The translations under genes were made by a program, and so were the position numbers. From NCBI GenBank assembly GCA_920105625.2, contig OV050030.1, positions 76,113,900-76,177,899 on the forward strand: a stretch of 64,000 nt of DNA. The letters are read 5' to 3'. The DNA comes from Clusia tigrina. Lineage: Eukaryota; Arthropoda; Insecta; Diptera; Clusiidae. Under the pieces are notes generated by a model, which saw only the letters and a list, made by a program, of their open reading frames with translations, was not told the origin of the DNA and searched no databases. Of the stretch, positions 1-10,593 are shown in pieces. Numbering within the stretch: the stretch's first letter is position 1; each line of letters begins with the position of its first letter.

Positions 1-13
1 CCTCATTTTGGCC

Positions 14-480
14 GCATCCTACCGGCTGCGCCAATTATGTTGAGGTGGTTCCGTGGTCTGCCTCGCCTAAATTCTGCACTTGCCCGAATGGAAACGCGCT
101 CGAATTTAGTTATTAGAAGAAGCATGTTTATTCATAAATCACCTGCTTATATACTATTTACATTCATCTTTTCGTATCTATTGTTCTACTTTAATATTTC
201 TAAGTGACCTACATTGTTATTTGTTATTGCTCTACTCTTTGGTTTGCACATTCTGCAATTATCCGCTAATGCAACCGTCGAGTGGCACACTTTTGGGAAA
301 GTGCTGACCAATCAGTAGTGAAGGTTCATTGCAGTTCAATTGTTAAATGCGCGCACTTAAAATCAAACAATCGACTTTTAATTTAGAGTAACATTTTTAT
401 TGTATTATACGTGCGCCTTAGGGCTATGCACGCATATTATTTTGTTAATAATGGGACATTGTCAGTGACTCACACCACAA
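14..480 (-). mobile_element. LTR and primer-binding site of a minus-strand Gypsy-type element, partial
   Basis: Read on the minus strand, 33 to 14 gives TGGCGCAGCCGGTAGGAT, a primer-binding site ending in the TGG complementary to tRNA CCA; the acceptor part resembles tRNA-Ser, which is inference. Four bases away, at position 38, begins TGTTGAGG, a typical LTR terminus. The arrangement is the same as at 56626-56649 in the complete Gypsy element further right, so the two probably use the same primer. The internal part of this element lies left of the window. I could not fix the other end of the LTR: several CA-ending candidates exist before about 480, and no second copy is available for comparison. 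It may be a solo or truncated LTR. Confidence 0.45.
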
Positions 481-781
481 GAAGGAAAAACTTTACGCCA
501 AATAGGAGGAACCATCGGTAGGACACATTGCTCAGTCCAGTGAGTTGTTAACAACTGCAAAAACAGTGAATCTTATGTTAGACACACGTGTTCTGGCCGC
601 CCGAACAAACGGAAAGAATCGATGTGTTTTGTAACTGGTCCAGAAAATCCTAGGCTGTCAAACAACTTAAAACACCGCTTCATTTGAATACTATCGAGCA
701 TGTATTGTATTTATTGGAGCGCAGGATTCGACAGAATACGATAACTTCGAATGTAATGCTAAAAAAAGATAATGTTTCTAA

Positions 782-1290
782 ATGACATCGTTCGGTACTA
801 CAAATCTTGTATGCGAGAATTACAGGCCAATATTTAAAGTGCAAGGATCACTACTATCGCTTCCGAACGCTGATGACAAATTTCTTCAATTTCAAAAATC
901 AACTTTGTCGATTAGATACAGAGAGCCAATAGACTTTCTTGGCCATACTATTATTGGCAATGATGGATATCCACTCTATCGTCGATTGATAAACCTTGGG
1001 TTGTACCGTATTCACCGTTAATCTAAAATTTACAAAGCACACTTCAATGCCGAGTATTGTAATTTGGTGAAATCGACAAATATCAAGTGGGACTCTACAT
1101 TAGTAGTAATGGCGCATTTCTGTCGACTTTGCAGCTTGAAAACGGGCAGCTCTGGGCTGCACAATAGAAAATTCAGTGGCATTTCGTTAACTGCATTATC
1201 CTCATTGTGCAAAGACGCTACTCTGAAGTGCCAACATACTACACATGGAATGCATCAGAGAAGAAGTTTCTTTGGTATTAGCTACTACAG
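782..1290 (+). pseudogene. Helitron Rep-helicase fragment, decayed
   Basis: Several peptide blocks typical of the Helitron Rep/helicase protein follow one another on the plus strand: MTSFG followed by a PIFKVQG-like block and GSLLSLPNAD (782-880), NDGYPLYRR (957-990), SKIYKAHFNAEYCN (about 1020-1063), and EVPTYYTWNAS (about 1230-1265). These come in this order in intact Helitron proteins, where the EYCN and nearby region belongs to the rolling-circle Rep part. Here the blocks lie in different frames with stops between them (for example TAA at 1019-1021), and sequence between some blocks is missing. The protein is therefore dead. Helitrons make no target duplication and I did not find the element ends. 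Confidence 0.8.
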
Positions 1291-1309
1291 AACCACTTAT
1301 TTGTGAACC

Positions 1310-2180
1310 ATTAACTGAATGACACGCGTTTTTTCTTCATATTTCTATTCATATAATCTTGTGGATATTTTTGATGCATAATGAATAAGCGCTTTCGAAC
1401 CAAGCGCATATTATTATCAATTATTCTACTGATTTCCGTCTAAATTACCGTGATTGTACTGTTTCCAATAGACCTAAATCAATAATCTGAAAATTACGTT
1501 TAAAATTTGTGTTTCTATTGCACATATTTAAATTTCTAAATTTATGTGGACATTAGCAGCGCTATTCCCGCGCACTAGTATTAGTTGACAACCAGTATCA
1601 GTTAATAACCTTTTCTTGATATATTTTGAATATGTTATTCTCGCGGATAGATAACATCGAAATATCTATTCAATTTCACCGAGTGTGGTGAAAAGCAACA
1701 CAGCTGCTAAAATTTGTAATGTTGACAGAAAAATATGTTCAAATAATGAAAATGGCGCGCGAAGACGATTTTGTATTGTAATTATTTTCGAAATCTGTTA
1801 GGGTCTGTGAAATATATTGTTGGAGTATTTTCCTTAAGAAAATTTATTTTGGCTCCTCGACTTTCATCTTCTTGTTTGGCATAATTCTTTTCCGCTTCAA
1901 TTGCTTTTCCATTTATTCAAATCTAAATTTTACAAACAGATAATCAAATACGCGCACCAAAAAACATCACGATCATATTGGTATTTAGTGGTATTGCCAA
2001 TGATACACAGAACAAAAGCAAAAAAAAAATACCAGTTAAAATACCAATGGTAGAATACCAGTAGCTTGTGAATACCACAATTGTTGGATTTTCAAATAAG
2101 TTTTGGTAAAACGGATACATCTCTTTTTATGGACCTTCCCCCCAAGTTATTAAAAAGATATCCTATTTTATTTGAATTAA
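1310..2180. other. AT-rich stretch without a recognised gene
   Basis: I see no long open frame, RNA gene or repeat end. A short run around 1975-2070 repeats the words ATTGGTATTTAGTGGTATT and AATACCA on both strands, suggesting a small imperfect inverted or palindromic repeat, but without clear borders. Confidence 0.4.
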
Positions 2181-2330
2181 TTGCTCTCAGAACTGAAGTT
2201 CAAGGGATATATCTCAACCTTAGTACCCCTAATTCTCCAATTAGCAACAACACTTTCTTTTTGGACAAGCAGCAGCCATCAGCACTCAGTTGGCAATGAC
2301 TACCTACTTGGAATGTGTCAAAGTACGTAA
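2181..2330 (+). repeat. 150-bp direct repeat, copy 1
   Basis: This block starts TTGCTCTCAGAACTGAAGTT and ends in a GGAATGTGTCAAAGTA word. It recurs at 2513-2662 in the same orientation with the same length and only scattered substitutions. The sequence on either side does not match between copies, so this is not a simple two-unit tandem array. An open frame of about 72 codons covers copy 1 but copy 2 does not keep it, so I do not call it coding. Confidence 0.7.
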
Positions 2331-2512
2331 AAAGACGAAGAAAAGAGTGGCTTATAGGTACGGATACAAATTCGGGACAAAAATAATCCTTTGTCATTGC
2401 TGGCAGCAGCGTAAGAAAGTAATTAATAAGATTTTCACTCTATAATTATTTATATAGGAATATTGACAGATTCAAAAAGCGTTTTAGGGTCATTAAAGAG
2501 GCATTTAATTAT

Positions 2513-2662
2513 TTGCTCTCAGAACTGAAGTTCAAGGGTTATATGTCAACCTCAGTAGCCGCAACTCACCAATTAGCAACAACACTTTCTTTTTGGACAA
2601 GCAACAGCAATCAGCACACAGTTGACAATGACTACCTACTTGGAATGTGTCAAAGTATGTAA
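2513..2662 (+). repeat. 150-bp direct repeat, copy 2
   Basis: Second copy of the block at 2181-2330, 332 bp downstream. Both contain the word TTTCTTTTTGGACAAGCA. Origin unknown; it may be a fragment of a dispersed element. Confidence 0.7.
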
Positions 2663-3300
2663 AATAATTTCAAATGTGGTCAAAGAAATTGAAGACACAC
2701 TGTGCTCCAAGCTCCTTAATTATAAGGAATCATTTATTTAAGATGAGATTTTCCCAATTTTAGCTTTATAGATTAATAAATTTCCCAATTTTTCAGTAAT
2801 TGGATGTATATCGTGCATATGTAACCCATTAACTTTTTTTTGAATTAAGTTTATTTTACTTAAATTTATCCTAAAGAATTTAAACAATATTATCAATTAT
2901 AATAAATAATCAAAATAAACAGTTTCTATATAATTGTCTTCACAAAACAATAGCTGACAATATAATATTTGCGAAGTACTCTCAAATAGATGCAACTGCC
3001 AATTACTCATTTCTTTTTATTTCCTGTAGTTCAAATATGAATTTTTCCGATTATGGTATATATATTTTTTATTGAATCCCATTTACATTACACCTGTCTA
3101 TAGACACTAAATATTAATTTTTAACAGTTAGGAAATCTTATCCAATATCTAAGATTACATTTAAATTAACTTTCTAAGATTTTAGGTTAATTTCAGGCTA
3201 GATTTATAAGTATATTTTCACTAGTTCTGTTGGTTTTCAACGTTTCAGTTTGCTTGATTGTGAAGTTTTTAATGCAGGAATTTCTCTCAGATCTAGATTT
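2663..3300. other. AT-rich stretch without a recognised gene
   Basis: No open frame of note, no repeat ends and no tRNA-like folds seen. It may contain the 3' untranslated part of the adjoining minus-strand LINE. Confidence 0.4.
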
Positions 3301-5040
3301 GTGTGTGCTAACAGGCGCTGCATGTTTGGATGGTTACTTCAACAGAGTCAATGTACAGGTCCCGGTGTATGTCTTCGTTTGATATATACCACTCAGCATT
3401 GATTATGGTGCGAAGAAATTTTGACTGTATTCTTTGAATTATTCTGATGTTCGATTTTGCTGCAGTATCCCACATTTTGATTGATTTATATATCTGCAGT
3501 TTATTTGCAACTGAAAGCTTCGATTGTCTGCCCAAAAGCCAATAAACTTGTCTGAATTTCTTGTCATTTTTGCGTGATATACTCTTTCCAGAGTTGTTTT
3601 GCGTCAATAGTTATTCCCAAGTATTTTGCCTTTCTGTCGATTTTAATTGGTTCATTGTTTATATGCAAGCGACATTTGTTATAAATAACTTGTTTGTATA
3701 AATAATTTGAACTGTCTTGTTACTATTAATTTCGCTACCCCACTTCTTGAACCGTAGTAGTGTGGTATCCAGTAGTGTTTGCAGTTTTCATCAGGCTACT
3801 TCAATGTTGTTATTTGACGATAATAAGATGGTGTCATCTGCGAATGTAGCTATCATGTTGTCTCCTGGGAATGGGGTTGGCATATCAGCTTTGTGTAAAA
3901 GGTACAGCAAAAGTCCTTGGGGTACTCCTGCTTCTATTTTTTGGATTTCAGAGTATTCATCTTTCTGCTTAACATCGAAATGCCTGTCACTTATCAGTTG
4001 ATACGTATCAATTGATAGTAGCTTTGCGGGAGTTGGTGTTGTAACTTCTGCATTAATCCTTTATGTCATACGCTGTCTAATGCTTCCGCTACATCTAAGT
4101 ATAAGTACAGTTACACAAAAGTTTTTTTTTCTCAATTTCAGTCCGAGATTTTATTTATTAGTCTGTGCACTTGTTCGATAGTAGAATGTTTACGTCTGAA
4201 ACCAAATTGGTGATTAGGTATTAAGTTTCTTGCTATTATTATTGGATGAAACCGATTAAATATGAGCTTTTCGAATAGCTTAAACATTATAGGCAACATA
4301 CTTATGAGTCTATATGACATAGCTGCGGTTAGATTTTTCAGCGGTTTGGGAACAGCGATTAGTTCAGCAACTTTTCATGCGACTGGAACATATTTTATTG
4401 CAGTGGCTGCGTTGTAGAGGTTTCTTAGGTAGTTAATAGCTTTCTCGGGTAGTTCCTTAAGTATTTTTCCAGTTATTCGGTCATAGCCAAGTGACTTTTT
4501 GGTTTTAATATTGTCTTTGATATTTAGCTTCATTTCTTTTGTCATAATTTTCTTTATTTGGTCATTTAGGTTATTTGCCGGTTAGGAAGGATTATGTCTT
4601 GATTGCTGAGATTATTTGCGAAAGTGTTTCTAAAATGTACAGAGAGAACTTCTGCCTTCTCGATTTGAGTTTTAACCTATTTATGTTCTGTATTTTTGAG
4701 AGGTGGTTGAAGTGCAATCGAATTATTAATATTCTTCGTAGCTCTCCACAGCGAGTAGTTAGGAGTACTTCTTGCGCTTAGATTTGTAATGTATTTTTCT
4801 CTTTTTTTCCTTGTCGGATTTGAGAATTTCTTTCAGTTCTTTCGTTATCTGATTTTCTATAGTTTTATCCTCGGGTGTCCTTGCAGTTTGCCATTGAGAA
4901 CGCATTTTCCTTTTATCTTTTATGATGAGACAATGTAATTGTTAATTGCAGCATGAATATTATTATCATTTAGATATGCTATAGCAGAGACAGATTCATT
5001 TTAAATTTTCAGAAAGACGTTCATGATTAGTTTGATGTCA
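3300..5040 (-). pseudogene. Jockey-like LINE (copy 1), reverse transcriptase part
   Basis: Minus-strand reading gives, from high to low coordinates, a thumb-proximal RT block with SYRLISMLPIMFKLFEKL and NHQFGFRRKHSTIEQVH (4138-4320), a FADDTI catalytic block near 3830, and the RT C-terminal block with YWLLGRQSKLS and LRTIINAEWYISN (3308-3607). This is the ORF2 reverse transcriptase of a non-LTR retrotransposon of the Jockey clade, which copies its RNA at a nicked chromosomal target. Several frameshifts and stops separate the blocks, so it is inactive. The upstream endonuclease of the same copy lies at 5880-6560, separated by a plus-strand LINE fragment at about 5055-5870. Confidence 0.8.
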
Positions 5041-5054
5041 ATTATTTCACGGAA

Positions 5055-5870
5055 CGTACATTTTGCGTCCTATCTTATATGTGATATACGCCTCTGATAT
5101 GCTAATAAGCAATAATATCCACGTATCAACATTCGCTGATGATACAGCTTTCCTAAGCGTCCACGAAAGCCCTCAAGAAACATCTCGCAAATTACAAGAA
5201 TATATATCTCAGATGGAAAAATGGCTACAACAATGGAGGGTAAAGGTGAACGAATAAAAATGTGTACATATTACATTTACATTGCACAGGGAAACATGCT
5301 CGCCTATCCATATGAACACCCAGACTATAACGCAACACAGCGAGGTTAAATACCTCGGTATTCATCTTGATCGTCGATTAACATGGAAAACCCACATAGA
5401 AGCAAAGTTGATCCAAATTAATTAGTTTATTGGGAGAAATTCTACACTAAACCTAGACTGCAAAGTTCTACTATACAACTCGATTCTAAAACCAATATGT
5501 TGCTACGGCATTCAGCTATGGGGTACTGCCTCAGCGTCAAATATAGAGAAAATTTAAAGGCGACAAAATAAAATCCTCCGAATGATTGTCAAAAATGGTA
5601 TGTCAAAAATTCGTGCATTCACAAAGATCTGAACGTCCCGATGGTAAGAACTGTATTTTCAAAACATGTGACAACGTATATAAAGAAGCTTGAGTTCCAC
5701 TCAAATCCAATGGCCTGCCATATTCTAAATTATAGAGGTCACACTCGGCTGAGAAGGAGGGACACCCTTGCTCTCAGCCAATTAGGTGAGACGTGAATAC
5801 ATCCACAGAAGCAATCGCAGAAACTTCTTTTTTTTTTGTCTAGCATTGTCTGTACTTAATAATTAACAGT
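5055..5870 (+). mobile_element. 5'-truncated Jockey-like LINE (copy 2), plus strand
   Basis: The plus strand encodes a piece of Jockey RT starting inside motif B/C: RPILYVIYASDM, then FADDTAFLS (5063-5257), followed by VKYLGIHLDRRLTWKTHIE (about 5343-5400) and an ILKPICCYGIQLWGTAS block near 5490-5530. Orientation is opposite to the flanking LINE copy 1, whose RT lies left and endonuclease right of it. It is therefore a later, 5'-truncated insertion, the usual product of incomplete reverse transcription. At least one in-frame stop (5257) and a frame change make it non-coding today. The exact 3' end is unclear; a T-rich run occurs near 5829. Confidence 0.75.
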
Positions 5871-5879
5871 TTTTGAGTT

Positions 5880-6560
5880 AAGTTTTGACTTCTTATTGTT
5901 AGTCCAATTTATATTGAAGATACAATCAATAATAAATGAGAAAAAAAACGTACTCCAGTCTGTAAAATTGTTGTATATGTTTTTGTTGCGTGTGTGTCTA
6001 ACAGAAAGGTACTTTGAAAGGTTAGTATAAGTGGTGAGTGGTCAGACGAAAGTTCATAGCAGGATTTTATTGTTAAATGACCAGAATACAGAATTGAATT
6101 AGATACGATTTTTTTCATATCAGTTGGCTAATATGTTACTCACCGTATTTATAAATTTACTGTTTGTTGTATATATTGCGTCAAGTAAGTGTCTGCCTCT
6201 TTTATTTATTTGTAATTCTGGAGCCTCAGATCGTATTCTTAGCATTAAAGTCTCCTCCAGCAATATATCGATTTCCAAGAGTTATCAAGTAGTCCACGTA
6301 TTGAGATGTTGTGTTGTTGTACTTAGGTGGGCAGTAAATAGCTGACAGGACTAGACTACCATAGGAGTCTTCAACTTGCACCGAAGTTTTGAATCGTAAA
6401 ATGTATATCCTGTAATTCTAAAGTTGTTTTTTGTTGTTAAGTGGGTTTCAGATATTAGCATTATATCTATTGGTTGAGCTGTCAGAAAGTCAGCCAGTTC
6501 CAATTTATGGTTCGTAAGACCGTTTGCGTTCCAAAAGCATAATTTCAACGATAAATTCAT
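5880..6560 (-). pseudogene. Jockey-like LINE (copy 1), endonuclease part
   Basis: Minus-strand fragments match the APE-type endonuclease of Jockey LINE ORF2: the N-terminal block with LCFWNANGLTNHKLEL and IMLISETHL (6351-6560), and the C-terminal block with CYELSSDHSPLILTFQ (5909-6118), where SDH is the conserved catalytic end of this fold. Enzymes of this type nick the target DNA that primes reverse transcription. Frame breaks separate the pieces. It belongs with the RT part at 3300-5040 and the ORF1 part at 6600-7208. Confidence 0.75.
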
Positions 6561-6599
6561 ACCTTGGAAAGAATTTTTTGCAGGAGCGACTCTTGCGTT

Positions 6600-7208
6600 T
6601 TCGTCATTTGTTGCATCATAGTCATCATACCCTACATAGATGTCATAAATGTGTTAAGAGTTTGCATTAGGTTCGCTGGTCAGTATTCAATATGCAACTT
6701 GCCACTTTAGCAACATCAGAGTAACTCTCATGTTGGTGATTCTCGTGTAAGGGACCGGAAGTAGTTTGTCTTTGTCCTCTGTCATTTTGATGAGTAGCTA
6801 GACGTAGATTTGAGGATGAACGATTTCTCCACTCGCTTGCGTACACTTTGTTACGATTGCGTATGCTGAAAACTGATTTGACCGAATATCCTTCATCATT
6901 TAGAGAAATTGTAATTTCGTCATTTCCAACAGAATGCTCTATGCTTTTGATGACAACTGTTAACACTTTGCAGACTTAATTTGATATGTGTAGTAGTTTC
7001 TTTTACTGGAATCTAAATATTTTATCAATTTACGAAAATTGCCTTTTTCACAAATTTGAATCTTGGTCTCATGTATGGTCCTTTTTAACAGAGGAATAAC
7101 ATGCAATTGTCCACTACCTACAAGGACTTCCAGGCGCCTGACTAAAGTGGTTGAATTTTGTTCTCTCAAATATATTGGTGGAGGTTTCGCAGTCTTTACC
7201 CGTTTGAG
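6600..7208 (-). pseudogene. Jockey-like LINE (copy 1), ORF1 gag-like part
   Basis: Two adjoining minus-strand frames read as the RNA-binding ORF1 protein of Jockey LINEs: KTAKPPPIYLREQN ... LLKRTIHETKIQI ... NYYTYQIKSAK (6960-7205), continued in another frame by LTVVIKSIEHSVGNDEITISLNDEGYS (6667-6966). In this family these segments form an RRM-like region followed by a zinc-knuckle tail; I cannot see an intact knuckle array here. The N-terminal part of ORF1 is missing because the sequence is cut at 7209 by the poly(A) end of another LINE. Confidence 0.7.
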
Positions 7209-8351
7209 TTTTTTTTTTTTTTTTTTTTTTAGCAATTCATATTTATTGTAAAAACTCATATGGAGACTAACAATAAGTAAATATATCTTAAAACTAGACA
7301 ACAATGTATCACTGCTCCTTACCACTGTATGGAGAAGATATTAGTGAACACTTATTATTTTAGAAAAACAACAAAAATAAAAGTAATTATCGAAATTAGT
7401 AATGATGGCTTATTAAATAATAGTTTACAATGGTGATAAGTCTGCTCTCTTTAAGCGGGTCGTGGGCTTCTTTGTAGTATATTGGGGTGGTTCGATAATT
7501 TTAGTTGGTACTTCTTTTTGACATCTGAATGCCTCTGACCTATTAGGGGCACACCTAGATCTCGGTGAATGTTAAGATTTTTCATGAACTACGTAACCGG
7601 GCGTAGTATAATAGACTGGGTCTTTTGCAACAGCTCGGTGTTTGATGTTTTTGCTTCTCCCCACAGCTGAATTCCATATGTCCAGATGGGTACTATTATG
7701 GCTTAGTTTTGAGTTTGAATTTAAAAGCCAGTTAAGACTTGCAGCTTTTAGTTTGATGTGCGCTCTTTTCTTTTATATGTGTGTTCTCCAGGTAAGGCGT
7801 ATGTCGAGGTGAATGCCTAAATATTTCACTTCTGTGTCCTGTGGTGTAGTTTTGTTGTTGAGTATGATTGGAGGACACGTGTATTTGTTGAGTGTAAATG
7901 TTATGAGTGTGCTTTTTTGTTCATTTACTGCGATGCGCCAGTTCAAAAGCCAATTTTCAACCACGAGTAAATGTTCGTTGAGATCACGCGAAGCTATTTG
8001 ACGGTGCTTGTGGCAAGATAAAATCGCAGTGTCATCGGCAAAAGTTGAGGTGAGCAGTTATTTGTTTGTTGGTAAATCTGAGGTGTATAGTGTGTGCAAT
8101 ATCGGTCCAAGAACACTTCCTTGAGGTACTCCAGCCAATATATCCATTTCTGGTGAAAGGTAATCCTCACATTTGACTTGAAATTGCCTACCCTTTAAGT
8201 ATGTGCGACATTAAGGCTTGTGCGACATCGAGGAACACTGCAGAGCAGTATTGTTTCTCCTCAAACGCCTTTCTGATTTGGGACACTAGTCGGTGTACTT
8301 GTTCAATAGTGCCATGCTTTTTTCGAAAGCCAAACTGGTGGTTAGGTATTA

Positions 8352-8565
8352 TTATTATTATTATTATTATACCTTACACCATAATTAATTATGAGTGCAA
8401 GGTGTTGGGGGGAATGAGTACTAGCTACTGAGGCTTTCGACTCGAAGAGAAAAACATTTTTTTATAGAAAGAACCATTTTGGAGACCAAGCCCGTGGCAG
8501 GATTTGAACCTGCGACCCTCGGGGTGCGAGTCTAGCATGCTTACCACTAGACCACAGAGGGTGGC
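8352..8565 (-). mobile_element. tRNA-derived SINE with 12-bp target duplication
   Basis: On the minus strand the head carries an A box TGGTCTAGTGGTA (8542-8554) and a B box GGTTCAAATCC (8500-8510), the internal RNA polymerase III promoter of a tRNA gene. The acceptor stem does not pair, so it is tRNA-derived rather than a working tRNA. A unique body follows and the element ends in an ATA/ATT trinucleotide tail (8349-8371 on the plus strand). It is flanked by GGTTAGGTATTA at 8340-8351 and 8566-8577, a 12-bp target duplication typical of LINE-mobilised SINEs. It sits inside Jockey-like LINE copy 3. Confidence 0.85.
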
Positions 8566-8579
8566 GGTTAGGTATTACT

Positions 8580-9263
8580 TTATTCTTCTGGGTATTTCCT
8601 TTGGTGCATTATAACTGGGGCATGATCTGAACTCAGCTCAAAGCATGATTCCGTAGACAGAAGTCTTTGGTGGAGTCCTATCGTTATTGCAGAATCTAGT
8701 AAGTCCGGGATCTTCCGTTGATCCGTAGGCCAGTAAGTGGGTTTACCAGAAGACACGTAGTCAATTTTGTTACGCCGATTCGTCAAAGCGTAATATAACT
8801 GTTTACCCTTGGGATTTGTAAGGCGTGAACCCCAATGCGTATGTTTAGCGTTGTAATCACCGGCTGCTATAAATTTTTCTCCCAACGACTTGAAAAAAAT
8901 TTCAAACTGAGCTGTTGTGACAGTGTGTCTAGGTGGGCAATAAACAGATGATACCGTTATGTTGGCGTCCCAACATTGCAGGCAGATGGAGGTCGCTTGG
9001 AGATATTCCTTGTCGTAGTTTTCTAGTGAGTGGTGTTTTATGCGGTCTTTTATGAGTATGCCTGTCCCACCTCGAGCTTTGCCATCCGGATGCAACGTTT
9101 TGTAGAACTTATAACCTTTTATTTTAAAATTGTGATTCAGAGTAAGGTGAGTTTCAGAAATGAGTAATATGTCTATTTTGCTGTTAATAAGGAAATTTTG
9201 CACTTCTAGTTGGTGCTGGCTAATACCGTTCGCGTTCCAATGATAAATTTTTAGCGTATTCAT
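8580..9263 (-). pseudogene. Jockey-like LINE endonuclease, open frame of 227 codons
   Basis: The frame begins MNTLKIYHWNANGISQH, the usual start of Jockey ORF2, and contains the endonuclease landmarks: the ISETHL motif with the catalytic Glu (about residue 40), GGTGILIKD, YCPPRH, the AAGDYNAKHTHWGS block with catalytic Asp and Asn (about residues 130-145), and the SSDHAPV end (about residues 212-218). The domain looks complete, about the normal 220 residues. It stops soon after, at the deletion junction, so no linked RT is made. The enzyme family nicks target DNA during target-primed reverse transcription. The start is fixed by the conserved N-terminal motif. Confidence 0.85.
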
Positions 9264-10590
9264 TTGTTTGCAAGTATGGATTTCAAAAGTTGATTAAGAT
9301 TATTTATTAGTTCTTGCATCATTGACTGCATTGAGGACATGAACTGTTTGCAACTTTTACATTGCTGATATCAGTAACTATTTCAGAAATAGGGTAAAAT
9401 TTTATGTAATAAAAATCAACTCAATAATAAAAATCAACTCACGTCTGTGCAAAATCTATAACCATTCTGACTCCTTCGGCTCTTCTGTGGGAGCGAGAAA
9501 GCTTCTTGGTGCAGTGCAAGCTTTAATGAACTCCAATTGTTCGTGGCACTTTGACAGCGTACATAAATTTAAGCCATTTTAATAATTGCTTCACAGAAAT
9601 TATCCTTTTTTTACACAGTTTATTTCTTAATATCTCCGCAGTTTATTTAATTTTATTGGTTATATTTATACAGTTTACTTAATTTCAAGTCCATTCTATT
9701 TTAGTTTAAACGTAGATCACTATAGATATGCAACTTCGCGAAGCCACCAAAATCAACACAAAAGGAATTGCATTAGTGTCCGAGTAAATTATTTTTCACC
9801 TGGGACCATTGGCGCAAGCGACACTTATACACCAGTTTGACTCCTTCTAGAAAAGAGTTTTACCGGGTCACATAATGTTTCCTAATTATTATCAATATAA
9901 AGAGTATTAAGACGTAGCTCGGTATTCGGTATTAGTTATTCAGTAAAGCTTCCAAATGTGAACGCCAAAACAAAGTGAAAAAAGAAAAATTCGAAATTTT
10001 TAGTTAAAATGCTGTTGAACGAATTAAGTTGATTCAAGGTAAACTAATACAAGAAATTGTTCTCTTTAGACTAGGTTCATGTGGTGAGAGTGCATCAATC
10101 AGGAAACTTCTTTCTTTGGAATAGGTAAAGGCGGCTCACTTAATTTAATCACTCAAAGAATTTTCAGCTTACATATATACTTTTGGTGTGCCAGCTATTC
10201 ACTACACTTCAAACACGAAGATGCTAAAGCATACATACACTAATGTGTATTTATGGTTTAAAAAAGATTAGCGAAGATTGCCAGAGCAGGCATCCACTAA
10301 TGTTTATTTATGGTTTAAAAACAAAATATCGTACATCCTAAAAATAAGCAACTATTTATGTTTCAATATAAAAAAACTTTCTGTAATAGATTAGCAACAC
10401 ACAACGTAGTCATATATTCGTATATTTCCAATGCTTTGAAAATCAGTGTTTCAAAATTTGTCGACTAAAGTTAGCTTTTGTTTTTTAAATATATTTTTAC
10501 TTCTTATTGGTTCCTAGATGTCAACAAAAGGGAGAAGGAAGTTATCCAAAAGCTCTCCGTCTGGAAAAATAATGTTTTTCAAAATTCCTC
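9264..10590. other. Stretch without a recognised gene
   Basis: No open frame of note. A short word, CACTAATGT followed by TTTATGGTTTAAAAA, occurs twice about 55 bp apart (near 10238 and 10287). The right part may include untranslated or 5' sequence of the P-like element that starts near 10594, but I cannot find its terminal inverted repeat. Confidence 0.35.
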
Positions 10591-10593
10591 CAA

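Larger units (their letters stand above)
7209..9263 (-). mobile_element. Jockey-like LINE (copy 3), internally deleted, with poly(A) tail
   Basis: A minus-strand LINE. Its endonuclease is open over 227 codons (8580-9263) and RT pieces lie at about 7560-8340. A 22-base T run at 7209-7230 is its poly(A) tail on the minus strand. The endonuclease ends in SSDHAPVIM, and the next recognisable RT residues are NHQFGFRKKH, so several hundred codons between the endonuclease and RT fingers are missing: an internal deletion. A SINE has since landed at the deletion scar (8352-8565). The tail abuts the ORF1 of LINE copy 1 at 7208, so copy 3 probably inserted into copy 1. Confidence 0.75.

Noticed and set aside
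8480..8565. A nuclear tRNA gene on the minus strand
   Set aside because: A and B boxes are present but the acceptor stem does not pair, and a SINE body, tail and target duplication follow.
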